Assembly (NCBI GenBank): GCA_037951105.1
Contig: JBAMJV010008335.1
Location: 47,803 to 111,802, forward strand
Reading direction: 5' to 3'
Source: Echinarachnius parma
Lineage: Eukaryota > Echinodermata > Echinoidea > Clypeasteroida > Echinarachniidae
Length of the DNA: 64,000 nucleotides
Shown: positions 33,395-44,419 of the stretch, in pieces
How the letters are laid out: the number at the start of each line of letters is the position of its first letter
Position numbering within the stretch: position 1 is the stretch's first letter
Notes under the pieces: generated by a model
The model's database searches: none
Seen by the model: the letters and a program-made list of their open reading frames with translations, nothing else
Told to the model about the DNA's origin: nothing
Translations under genes and position numbers: made by a program

Positions 33395-33777
33395 GGTACG
33401 GAAAAGATCGAAGGATGACTTCAGACTGTAGACTTTCCGGTCTTCTCTATGTTGATTGTTGCTATACTGTACGTATATTATAAACTTCAGTTGCCCATGC
33501 ATTGAGGATCGGCTGTTTTTTAGTCTTTGATTCCACCAATGTTTATCCAAAAGGGTTTTTTGAAATTGTTGACAGTTTTTGCTTCAACGACTTTCTCTGG
33601 CAAGCTATTCCAGTCTGATACCACCCTCTGGCTAAAAGATGTACTTCATGTCCAATCTTGATCTCTCTTCTACAGTTTGTGTGCATGCCCCCTATAGTGG
33701 TTGCGTGAATTGCTGGAGTGAAGTGGTCGTGCATTGGCAAAATTGTACCCTTGGTGGTACAATTTGATGATTTCATT
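33395..33777 (-). pseudogene. LINE C-terminal fragment
   Basis: In one minus-strand frame about 33740-33550 reads SQRVVSDWNSLPEKVVEAKT, then VNNFKK. A one-base shift gives LDKHWW. This is the closing motif of many Jockey/CR1-like RTs. Upstream HFTPAI.H..TI is also in family style. Frameshifted and short, so a relic. Confidence 0.75.
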
Positions 33778-34160
33778 GAAAGGGTTAGTTCAGTTTTGGT
33801 ATAGAGGTCGCTAAAAGTTAATTTTGTTGGTGGTAATGTCAATTTTACAAGAACATACAATGACATAACAAACTTTATTGATCAAAATCGGTTCAAAAAG
33901 AGCTGAAATATCCATTTATAACCATTTATAAATATTGTAGAACCCTTCGATAATTCGATAATTTTGAACTAGCCGTTTAAAGGGGTAGTTTAGTTTTGGT
34001 AGAGAGGGCGCTGCACATCGCAATTTGTTGTGAGGTAATGAAAAACTGAGTGTCGAATTTGAGAAAACATGCAATTTTAAAGGCAGAATAAACTTTATTT
34101 GGTCAAAATCGACCCAGAAACGGCTGAAATATCAATAAATATCTATTCTAGAGGTTGAAA
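33778..34160 (+). mobile_element. Two M1 MITEs, one inserted into the other
   Basis: 33778-33976 is a left-end M1 piece (AGGGTTAGTTCAGTTTTGG ... AATTTTGAACTAGCCG). Exactly at its internal TTAA (33977-33980; compare AGCCGTTAAC in the copy at 19430) a second M1 begins (TTAAAGGGGTAGTTTAGTTT) and runs to about 34145, where it is truncated. Confidence 0.8.
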
Positions 34161-35224
34161 ATGACCCCCTATTTCGCAGGGTTTCAAGTACATTTTCAGG
34201 AATTTAGACCCCCTTTTATCGCAAAAACGAGTACAAAGTGGCCTTTAAAAGAGACCTTGTACCGGTACTTAATAATCATAAACATGAACTGTACATCGCC
34301 AAAACCGGCTAGGTAGGTGTTTCCTTTGTTTTCCGTTTCAATACACAATACATTGAAAATTGTACAATATACATGAATACACTGCATGCATTTTATATCT
34401 CTCCTTATTGTATTATGGCGCATTTTTATTTGTGTATTTGTTTTATTAACTCAATTGATTAAACGAAACCAAAAGTACCTACGTCGCCGGACACATAAAT
34501 CAAACATCCGACCTTTGCACGAACGATCAATGCGCGAACCATGTACGAAGTAAATGCCGACAATATTGCATGAAGATGATATCTCTGCAGCTAGCTAGCT
34601 ATTTCATTTACATTTCATTGCGTTTAGGTTAAAGTATGGCAGTGAGTTGACATGGTCATAATGTAATTGCGAAGCGCACAGACAGTGAAACCATAACTGA
34701 AGTGCTGTTTCATGATAAAGTGATAGTCTTAAAATCTAGATAGAAAGGTTGTACAAAACTATAATAAATGAATTGATCCTCTCACATCCAACAATACTGT
34801 TTAATACACATTTTTTTAAACAAAACATTGTTTACAAATGTATCTGGTTATCGTATAGTAAAGATTCATGAAAATCATAATTCGTGATATTTATACGGTA
34901 ATAATTTGAATATTTACCTTAAGATGATGGTGACGTTGCAATTCGCGTATCTTATCTAAAATCGCATAAATTTGAAAAAAAATATCCTGGATGTCAGCAT
35001 AATGAACCGCTTACCAGTTGATGCTTTTAAAGTAATCAATTCACTTTGCAAATCCAACCAAAGATTATAGGCGTGTTCAGATTTCTTGTAACATAATTGT
35101 TTGGCCTATGGTAAAATAAAGTTATGGGGTCCCAATTTAAAATGTCTCTGTGAATAGTGAAAAGTTGCTTTGCGATGGTAGTCAAAATAGATATTAATTC
35201 ACTTTTGTTACTAGGTAAGGCTTT
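34161..35224. other. Non-coding stretch
   Basis: No gene or repeat partner found. AGCTAGCTAGCTA near 34585 is a short palindromic run. Confidence 0.4.
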
Positions 35225-35330
35225 AAAACCCAAGACCAGTTTCGGGAAAGTAGCCGAATACATCTATATTGATCAATAAAACCCAAGACCAGTTTCGGGA
35301 AAGTAGCCGAATACATCTATATTGATCAAT
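35225..35330. repeat. Perfect 53-bp tandem duplication
   Basis: AAAACCCAAGACCAGTTTCG through TATATTGATCAAT is repeated head to tail (units 35225-35277 and 35278-35330), with no visible difference, so very recent or an assembly artefact. Confidence 0.9.
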
Positions 35331-35904
35331 ATTGTTGCATAATTGTATTGAAATAGGGCGTGTGTGGTAAAATCCGAACCTAAGCATCGTTAAATACAGA
35401 AATATCGGAAGAAATCCAATATCCGCCTGTGAAATTCATAAATCCACCGCCTGTTCAGACCTCTCAGCGCCGCTAGCGCTGGGGGAGATATCGACAAGCT
35501 AGGGACAAGCCCGTATAGAGCTACACCTCGTGTACACCTCGTGGTCGTATTACACGTAGCGTATGAGCGATTCCGCGTTGGCGATATCTATCCGGCCCTA
35601 GATCAATTTATAATTTTGCAAATATTTCAATTAGTAGGCGATTTCTTGGCCAAATTTGGATAATTCTATATAAGTACAATTATATTCTTTCACATTATTG
35701 GTAATAAGAGCTTCCATTTCATTTGTTGAGAGGGGGGCGTTTCCTAAACTGGCCTTTACCTCAATACCCAAATGGGCTCCGGAAAGCAAATAAAATCACA
35801 TTTTATATCACTAACAAAATTATGGAATAGTATTATGTCCTCCCCTCCTCACATATCCTCCGAAACATCCAATACATATTAAATATCATCGTCTCGCTCT
35901 CCCT
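35331..35904. other. Non-coding stretch
   Basis: A locally GC-richer patch at 35455-35600 (CGCCGCTAGCGCTGGGGG, TACACCTCGTG twice) without coding signal. Confidence 0.4.
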
Positions 35905-36525
35905 TTAAACCTAAAAAGGCCCGGCTATTTGAGGTCTTTCGACGGCCGAGGGGGGGGGGGGGGGGGCATTATGCCCCCCCCCCCCCCCCCCCCCTTAAGA
36001 TTTTTTCATAATTAAACATTGGTTTTCACTACGTATGTTCTTTAGGCCTTTTGGAATAATAATACAACAATAACATTTGGAAGAGCCACGTTCTTCCTTA
36101 TGTTTTCTATTGATTTATAATTTCTTATGTATTTCTGTGATATTTGTACTTATGTATTTCATTGTTTTTGTTGTTTATTTTATTTCTAACTATAATTCAA
36201 CCATTTAGAACATCAGAACAAACACCTACAACGTAAACAAGACCAAATAACCATTGATATATCTCTTTTTACGAAAACTGATATTTCCATATGTTTTGTA
36301 CACAAATCACAAAATTGAGCAATTTTCGGGCTGACATGCATAAACAAAAGGTCACGTTACTTCGTAACGGTAGGTCCGATTTTCAACAATTTTTTTTAAA
36401 AAGATGCGCAAGACCGAAAAGAAAAAGGTCAACAAGCAGCGGGGCGTCATCTTTACGTGTTCCGGAGCAATACAAACAATCTCGGAGGAGGGGGGGGGGG
36501 GGCATAATGGCCTAATTAGGGTTAA
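35905..36525 (+). mobile_element. TTAA foldback element, family F, copy 1
   Basis: Starts TTAAACCTAAAAAGGCCCGG and ends CCTAATTAGGGTTAA. The outer parts carry G/C tracts (35950-35993 and 36490-36502) around GCATTATG / CATAATGG. The inverted copy is 43513-44243, sharing GTCACGT.AC, GATATTTCCATATGTTTTG as complement and GATGCGCAAGA. Confidence 0.8.
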
Positions 36526-36598
36526 AGCCCCTCTCATTTCATAATTATTCGCTATCCACAAACGTTGCTTAGCCTAGACACCGTCAAAATCATATGAG

Positions 36599-37299
36599 TT
36601 AAAGGGGCCCTGCAACCCAAATGCATGTTGACCTCTGTTCATCTGTATTAGTGTACACATTCAATATTTGTAAACGGTTTGACCCAAATATATGTTTTGT
36701 ATATTTTTAAAAATTGTATCATTTATTTGTCTTCATGTTGCTAAGCCCCACCTCCTAAAAAACCCTCCAGAGCAAATTCTATTGTTGACCTGCAGTGACA
36801 TCATTGGTCAATCACTGGTTAGCTACCATAAGATTAACAAAAGATGAAGGTACAAAAAGAACATCCACACAAATTGTGATTAGGCTATTGTGATTAGGCT
36901 AATCACAATAGCATCACACGGTTGAATAGAATACCAACTCACACAACTTCAATTACAATAGCTGTTGCTATGTCAGAAGAAAAGCACTATCTAAGCTATT
37001 GCATGGAGGTATGCAGGGCATGCTTTTGTGTGGATGTTCTTTTTGTACTTTCATCTTTTGTTAATCTCATGGTATAGCTGACCAGTGATTGACAAATGAT
37101 GTCACTGCAGGTCAACAATATAATTTGCTCTGGAGGGTTTTTAGGAGGTGGGGCTTAGCAACATGAAGAAAAATAAATGATAAAATGTAAAAAAAAAATA
37201 CAAAACATATTTGGGTCAAACCGTTTACAAATATTGAATGTGTACACTAATACAGATGAACAGAGGTCAACATGCATTTGGGTTGCAGGGCCCCTTTAA
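36599..37299. mobile_element. 701-bp foldback element with ~270-bp inverted arms, family I
   Basis: TTAAAGGGGCCCTGCAACCC at the left is exactly inverted at the right (GGGTTGCAGGGCCCCTTTAA). The arms pair through AATGCATGTTGACCTCTGTT, AAACGGTTTGACCCAAATAT, CTAAGCCCCACCTCCTAAAA and ATCCACAC, leaving a centre of about 150 bp. TTAA at both ends. No coding frame. Confidence 0.92.
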
Positions 37300-37449
37300 A
37301 GGGCTTTTATTTGTAGTACTATACATGGTGGCCCAACAAATGAAACGGAACAAGGCGTCTTCCCAAAATATAGTTACAACATTATAGGGTGTCTTTTCCA
37401 ACGAAAACGATACCAAGAACAGTTATTTTGCTCGTGTAGTTTTTGTTTT

Positions 37450-37716
37450 AGGGCGCTGTGAGTGACACCTCGTCACGTTCCCATTTTTGTCAATTTTTAC
37501 CAAGTCAGTGCCTGATAAGTCGCAGTTACTGACCTTCATATCATCGAAAACTATATGCCCATTCTCTCGGTAAACAGCTGAATGCCGCACTTACAATGGC
37601 GTGCGTATTGCTCGTTGTTTGGTGCTATTACGGGCAGGAAATGCGATTTATCAGGCACTGACTTGGTAAAAATTGACAAAAATGGGAACCTGACATAGTG
37701 TCACTTACAACGCCCT
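37450..37716. repeat. Inverted repeat (foldback) with ~75-bp arms
   Basis: AGGGCGCTGTGAGTGACAC and CCCATTTTTGTCAATTTTTA are inverted as TAAAAATTGACAAAAATGGG and GTGTCACTTACAACGCCCT. GTCAGTGCCTGATAA pairs with TTATCAGGCACTGAC. The loop is about 110 bp. No clear target duplication. Confidence 0.85.
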
Positions 37717-38555
37717 ACAAGTTTTCTAAACCTAGAATATAAATATTGACTGAACATAAAATAAGCAAGACATTTAATTTTCTAACACCATTATACAACA
37801 AAGATTAAATTCCGGAAGACCAACCCGGAAGTTAAATGTTTGTTGGCAAAGCTAATGAGTTCGCCTAGCAAAATATGAATTAATAATATATATATTTAGC
37901 TCATAACTAGGAAAACACTATAGGGATGTGGCAATAAGGACAAATACATACCGAATTTGATATTCACGATGTCTGGATTAATGTAATTTATGGTGTTTGC
38001 CTCGGTCACATTCTCCTCTTTATATCCCTCTAATCAACGTTTCGTCTCAGACTACAAAGTATCGATATATTTATTCTGGATAGGCAGTTGAAGGTGTCGG
38101 TCGAATCAACAGAAGTTATACAGCTATACAATGTCTAATAATGATTGGTTATCATGTGGTTGCATGCTCCATCATACTGTCTCGTTAAAATAGTCTACTG
38201 GTATGTGCACATGATCCGGTATCGTCGACCGGGGATCCAATAAGAATATTTAGAGTTCCTTAATTTACTGGCAGAACGGGAATGTCACAATAGTTGCACT
38301 AGTTACTAGTAACATGGAGAATTCAGTGAATTAACAGGCCCTTCCACAAAAGTACAATTATAGAGATGAATCGATAGGAACATCATACGAACAAGAAAAG
38401 GGATCGATTACTGATCGAACCAGTAGTGAGACAGCACGATTCCTACGAGCTCCGCGCAGTACGCCAGTATGTCTATCGTATACAGACACTACCACCAGTG
38501 CACGGTTTCCCGCGCGTTGTGTTTCAAGACTTGGATGTAGCTAGGGATTTCCTGG
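37717..38555. other. Non-coding stretch
   Basis: AT-rich, no gene, RNA or repeat partner found. Confidence 0.4.
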
Positions 38556-38559
38556 CCTT

Positions 38560-39190
38560 TCATGATCATAATTGACTCATCTATGACCTATCTACCATGA
38601 AAATAATGCGCTTCTCCTTTGGATGCTTTGATGCTTTGATGTTGATTGTGTAATCTGTTCTTAAATTTGGATGTCTAGATAGCTACGAAACTTTTTGATG
38701 CTCTGATATTTACTAATTCGTACACAAAACACTACAATTTGACAAGATGATAAAGATAACATATAAGCACGAAATTATTATCAATTGATATTTTGTGATT
38801 TATGCTGTTGAAATTACACTACCGGAAAGAAGACTGTGCGCTACAGTGTGAGCATTGGAGCGTTTTTCACAGTGTGAAAACCAAATCACACTGTGAAATT
38901 GCTGAGATACAATGCGAGCGCACTATTTTACACACTGTGAAAGCGCTTAAATCTTATATAGTGATCCACACTGTGTTCACACTTTTGCCCACAGTAGGTT
39001 CATTGAGAGTGACTAAAGGATTAGCACATTAAAGTATAATTTTCCCAAATAACAAATCAGCTTTTTTTTTATTTGTTTAATGGATTTCATGATCATAATT
39101 GACTCATCAATGATCTAGTAGTTGATTGTGTAATTCGTTCTTAAATTTTGATTTCTAGATAGCTACGAAGCTGTTTGATGTCCTGAGACT
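38560..39190 (+). repeat. Direct repeats around a CACAGTGTGA-rich insertion
   Basis: 38561-38710 and 39088-39190 share CATGATCATAATTGACTCAT, GTTGATTGTGTAAT and TCTAGATAGCTACGAA. Between them, 38840-38985 holds five copies of CACAGTGTGA or its complement (near 38843, 38869, 38887, 38930, 38967). Probably a mobile element flanked by remnants of a larger repeat. Confidence 0.6.
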
Positions 39191-40674
39191 CAATTAAAGA
39201 TTCATCTTTGCACCCTTTATGTTGCAAACGCTGAGCGAGCAGCACCTTTAAGCGTGCACTAGTATTGCACACATTATTGCACAAATGCACCCTTAAAGTG
39301 CTCATACCCAAATTCGCGGTGCAGAAATGCATATATTATAGTAAACTTTGGTGACTAGTGTAAAAAGTGATGTATTGTTAAAAAAAGTGTGTTGGTGTGA
39401 TTTGATATGTCAATCAATTCATGGCTAAAATTTCACCAAAAATGGATGTTATATGGCCGAGTAATGAGCAAAAATGCAGTTTAAACTATCCAGAAGACAG
39501 CTACATAATAAATCTGAATCATGAATATCTTTGTAATGAGAGAGAGATTCGGAAGCTGTGTTATGATTATTTCGGTAATATACGAATACAATAATTGGAG
39601 GTAGCCGACATGAGAACCGTAAGAGTTCGAAGTAAGCTTTTGACAATGTTACTATATTGTCGATTGTAACTGTACCCACTAATCCATTGACCTAATTTGT
39701 GGAGGTCAGTGACTGACATCGTAATTTTTTTAGTGTGTGATTGTTGTTTAGAACTAGAGAGGGTGTGATTTATCTAGAAATCCACATTTGTGGACAAAAT
39801 TACACAATCAAAATAAAGATTTATATGGAACGTTCCATTCTAATATTCCCATATGAATGTTGGACAAACCTGGCTTTCTCCAAAGTTGAACAAGTGGATT
39901 TAGCGCCTTTTGGAACTAAGCTCTTCGTAATGGCCAAGGTCTCATTGACAGATTATCTAAACGGAGAATATAATATTAATCATATTACAGATTACTGGTT
40001 GTTGAGGGAACTTCATGGAATGTTTCTCTCCGAGGGATTTTAAATGCTATTGAGGGATACTTTATATGTCCCAAGACGTAGTCGAGGGACAAATTGTCTT
40101 CACGAAATAGCCTCCCCCAAAATAAACAAAATTAAAAATACTACTACTAATAATAATACTATAGGATTTCTCGGTCAATTTCGTAAGTTTGTCACACGAA
40201 TTAATTTTGTGTGCATTCAATTTCGCCGAATTTGTCCCCGCAGCTATATTTTGCAGTTCAAATTTGTTTTTTAGCATTCGAATTCATAATTATAACGATC
40301 GTTCGAAAAAAGATTGTTTACTTTCGATTTAAAACGTGTTTCTATTTCGTAAAATTGTCATTCAATTTAAAGCGAGAAAATTCGTGATTACGTAATACTG
40401 CCTTCCATGAAATCCGTTTGCGAAATTGGATGCAAAATTGAATGCGTGTTTTTTTTAATTAAATGCTAAAAATGGTAAATCACTTGACCGAAGATCTAAA
40501 ACGTATGAACAAAATACAATTTTGAACCACAATTGCAAGCCTTCAGCTCAATTTCGCGAAATTGAATGACATGCTTATCAAAACGAATGAGTAGCTTACG
40601 AAATTGGCCGATAAAACCTATAATACAAAAATTAATTAATTACAAAATAAAAAAAATAAAAATTAAACAAATGG

Positions 40675-40885
40675 TTGAAACCAGTGCGATTTTAGAAAGC
40701 GCCTTTTTATGTTTTAACAGCTCTTTTAAATGATTACAGGCTTTTTACTTAGTCGTTTGTAATTTTGTTTTAAACATGTCGAGCATGGTGGAGTTATTAC
40801 TATTAGTTTGTAATGTTATGGTGCAGGATTGGGTTACTAATTAAAACTATTTCGTACCAGAACTCAACTATACCTTTAACCAAGT
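40675..40885 (+). mobile_element. M1 MITE fragment (paralogous to 31315-31450)
   Basis: TTTTAGAAAGCGCCT, TTTTAACAGCTCTTTTAAATGA, CTTTTTACTTAGTCGTTTGT, GAGCATGGTGGAGTTATTAC and ACCAGAACTCAACTATACC. The left half is missing in both paralogues. Confidence 0.8.
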
Positions 40886-41063
40886 CAGATAACAATCAGT
40901 AATGCCCCGTGCACAAAATGAAAATAATTTGTTTGAATTATAAATATGATTCTAGTCCGATCAAAAGATTATACAGCGGTTTAATGAGAGGACCATTGAT
41001 AGACAATACATGTAAACAATTATTGCGACATAAACTAGGCTGTACGTCAATATGTACTTCAGT

Positions 41064-41575
41064 TTAAAGGGGTAGTATAGTTTTGGTAAGGTTGAACTTT
41101 ATTAACCAAACCTGGACAGTAACATTATAAACTAATATTTATAACTCCACCATGCTCGATAGGTATACAACATTACAAACGACTAAGTACAAAGCCTGTT
41201 ATCATTCCAAAAGAGCCATTCAAACACAAGAGGGCGCTTTCTAAAAAGGCATTGGTTTCAAACATTTTATATACAAAAGTATGCATGTGATGTTTTATTG
41301 AAATAATTATTAAATAGAGAGATCATCAACAAGTATTTAAAAAACGCTTTTTAACATTTTTGAAAAAGTGTAAGCATTTTTATAATTTTTTGAAAAATCA
41401 TTTAATTATTTGGGCCCCAAATAATAATAGGATCAGATATATTTATTGATATTTAAGCCGTTTCTGGACCGGTTTTGACCAAATAAAGTTTATTCTGCCA
41501 TTAAAATTGTATGTTCTCTCAAATTCGACACTCAGTTTTTCATTACCTGACAACAAAAATAAACTACCCCTTTAA
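41064..41575 (-). mobile_element. M1 MITE, full copy with an empty paralogous site
   Basis: TTAAAGGGGTAGTATAGTTT to AAACTACCCCTTTAA, 512 bp. The paralogue reads CATCAGTTTAATTTAATTAT at 31612-31631 with no insertion, against TTCAGTTTAA[element]TTTAATGTAATTAT here. TTAA is therefore single in the empty site and double around the element. Confidence 0.92.
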
Positions 41576-41905
41576 TGTAATTATGTTTGAATTTTTCCGG
41601 CAAATAGAACGATAAAATGAATACTAGTAACAAACACTATAATTACTTAAATCACGTAACTACCAATTTTTTTATTAAATAGGCTACTAAAATATTATTA
41701 TAAAAAAAGGAATTTATTTTAATGACGTGGCAGGGGATGGGGGCCGAGGTATTTTGCCAAAATAAATATTGTTTCTGAACTTTTCACTTGACAAGAAAAA
41801 AAAACGTCTTCACCCCTTTGATGCACAAAAATGAAATTTTTGTTGATGGGTCGGTCCAAAAATAACACGATTTTGCCCGAATATTGAATTGTTTTGCCCA
41901 TACAT

Positions 41906-42245
41906 TTTTTGGAGGTGTTGCGGTACGATCGGATAGGAGCTAGACTGCCAAGCACGGGAGCCGGGTTTAAACCCAGATCGATGCCGCCAATACAGCACTA
42001 GTGTCTTTCAGCAAGGCACTTTATCCACATTGCTGCTCCCCGCCCAGGTGCAATATGGGTACTTGGCAATGCATGAGGGTGTCAAAAGCATGAGTTCACT
42101 ATAAAGTAGCACCTGCTGGAATGCTCCACAGGGAGTGGAGAAAGGGCACAAAATAGTGCGGAAGTGTATCAAATGGCCGAGTTGTACATAGTGATATTAG
42201 ATGCAGGTGCCTCTGGGAGAACAGAGCAAAAACAAAAACAATATA
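41906..42245 (+). mobile_element. tRNA-derived SINE
   Basis: The head has a B-box-like GGGTTTAAACCC within GAGCCGGGTTTAAACCCAG. The body reads TCTTTCAGCAAGGCACTTTA, CCACATTGCTGCTCC, CGCCCAGGTGCAATATGGGT, a type common in marine animal SINEs. The tail is A-rich (CAAAAACAAAAACAATATAG). No flanking duplication identified with certainty. Confidence 0.7.
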
Positions 42246-42806
42246 GTTTTGGGCAAGATTATAATGGTGCCAGGTGTGGCCTCACCAAAACAAATATAGC
42301 TCTTTATTGCGCATAATGCCCCTATATTTTGCATTTATAATGTAGTTTCAGCAGAGAAATGAACTTTTAGAATCTGTTGATAACTTTTTTTACAAATATT
42401 AAATTGGATTTGTGATAACACTATTAGAAATGGAGCAATTTGGAGGCAACTTTCAATTCGTGAAGACCTTATTATTAACTGTTTACTGATATTGTGATCG
42501 CGCTAGATGTGGTTTCACCTCAAAGTTGTCAGAGATAGACCACCTAGCTATCCATTTTTTTTTAATAGATAAACTAGTTATGGCATTGTTGGGGCTAAAC
42601 TTATGTAGAATCGGTACGTGGATATTTTTGAAATTATTATTAGCAATTGTCATTTATCCATATTTTGTTTTAGCTATAAACAATTGTTACAACTGGGTTA
42701 CATTTTGGAAAAAATGATTTCATATTATGAAATCATTTTTTTCCACTTTTGCAGCCTTCAGGAAAATATTTCTAAATTCCAATAAGTCACTTTTGAAAAC
42801 ACTACC
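42246..42806. other. Non-coding stretch
   Basis: AT-rich. A short hairpin AAAAATGATTTCATATTATG / AAATCATTTTT lies at 42708-42740. No gene. Confidence 0.4.
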
Positions 42807-43516
42807 TTAAAGGTATAGTGAACTCCCGGCTTTGATTCAGGCTTATAGCTTTAAATATGTGCCTTTATTGATATACCACACTTTTTTTTTCAACGAAATC
42901 CTTAAGTTGGGCAAAAAAGGTAAATTCCATGCAACTTTGTTGCCTTTTTTCACATTCGACGTTCCATGCTCCTAAAAAAGTTATTTATAGCGGAGCGGGA
43001 ATGTGCGCACGTGTCACCCGGGTCATGACATCACAAGCAGACCGCAACACGGAGGAACGTGCATGGTTTACATGCAGAGCCTATGACTTGCTAGTAAAAC
43101 AAACTCGTTTTTGCTTGTAAATTAAGGCTTAACTGAAAATGCCCAAGAATTGCTAAGAAATGAATTGTAGCAGGATGCAGCTACACATCTGAGTGTATAT
43201 CGTCCATGTTATAATAAACTTAAACAAATGTTTGCAAATATTGAAACAAATCGAAATAATATCTCTCTGTCAACGTGAGTATTGCACTCAGCGTGTACGT
43301 CTATGAACGAGCTAAACTGCGATTGCCTGCATGTGACGTCACAAAGATGACGTCATTTTTTTTCTCGCCCGGACTAAATATTTTTTACTGGGGTTCCGAA
43401 AGTGAGTTTCCAAGTTGATTTGTTTTATTTTACCGGGTTTTCCCACGAGGAAAATATGTTTTTATTAGTAATCTTCATGAAAATCTACCTCAATTTTCTT
43501 GTCAGCCTACCTTTAA
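42807..43516 (-). mobile_element. TTAA element, family E, copy 2 (internally deleted)
   Basis: TTAAAGGTATAGTGAACTCC..GGCTTTGATTC to TTGTCAGCCTACCTTTAA, 710 bp, inverted relative to 13245-15159, whose middle is missing here. Shared inner words: GTGCCTTTATTGATATACCAC, GGCAAAAAAGG, TCAACGTG, GATGACGTCA. It shares its right TTAA (43513-43516) with the next element. Confidence 0.8.
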
Positions 43517-44243
43517 CCCAAATAAGGCCGGGGGGACATCATGGCCCCCTCCGGAATTGTTCCGATTGCTCAAAAGCGCGTAAGGATGACGCACCGCCGC
43601 TTGATGATTTTTTTTCTTTTTGAGTCTTGCGCATCTTTTAAAACAAATGTTTTGAAAATCGAACCTTTCGTTACAAAGTCACGTGACATTTCGTCACTGC
43701 ATGTCAGCCCGAAAATCGCAAATTTTCGTGATTTGTGTACCAAATATATGGAGATATCAGTTTTCAGAAAAAGAGATATATCATTGGTTAAATGGTCTTT
43801 ATTACCATATAGGAATTGGTTTTGGGGTGAATATAATTGAATTAAAGTTAGTAAAAAAAAAGAAAAAAAAATACATAAGAAATTATCAACAAATTAGAAA
43901 ACATAAGGAATAACCTGGCTCTTCCAAATTGGTTGTTGCATCATTATTTAAAATGTTCTAAAGAATATATTTAGTGAAAACCAATGTTGAATTATGAAGA
44001 ATATATGATTTTAAAAAAAATAGGAATGTTATGACCTTCTTTGCATATATTACCATAAATTTACAAATTAATACATTTTTCGAAAAATAGAAATTTCCAT
44101 AATACTCTATACACTTTACTTGATATGCGTGCAAATGTTTGTGGCGATCGGCCGCCTCACGGCCATTATCTAACGGGAGGGCCATGATGCCCCCTCCCCC
44201 CGCCGTAGAAGGACCTCAAATAGCCCGGCCTTTTTAGGGTTAA
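43513..44243 (-). mobile_element. TTAA foldback element, family F, copy 2
   Basis: TTAACCCAAATAAGGCCGGG to CCCGGCCTTTTTAGGGTTAA. Ends are inverted over about 20 bp with short G/C runs (GGGGGGACATCATGGCCCCC near 43531; GGAGGGCCATGATGCCCCC near 44176). It abuts family E copy 2 with one shared TTAA. Confidence 0.8.
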
Positions 44244-44419
44244 GTATTAATATACTTAATTGTAGCCGGTTTGGGGGGGGGGGGGCAATAGATCTAAGCA
44301 GTTTACACAAAGGAAATGAAGAATTAATACATTGTCAAATGATGAAGCCAAAATTGACATAGTCTGATAGTTTGGCGCATTCCATTCATATCAATAAACG
44401 GCTACAACAAAGAAAAGTA

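Larger units (their letters stand above)
39250..41905 (+). repeat. Segmental duplication, copy 2 (partner 29500-32945)
   Basis: See the listed shared blocks of the partner. 39770-39935 is also related to 20285-20460. The copy contains the old M1 fragment shared with copy 1 (40675-40885) and a full M1 insertion of its own (41064-41575). Confidence 0.88.
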
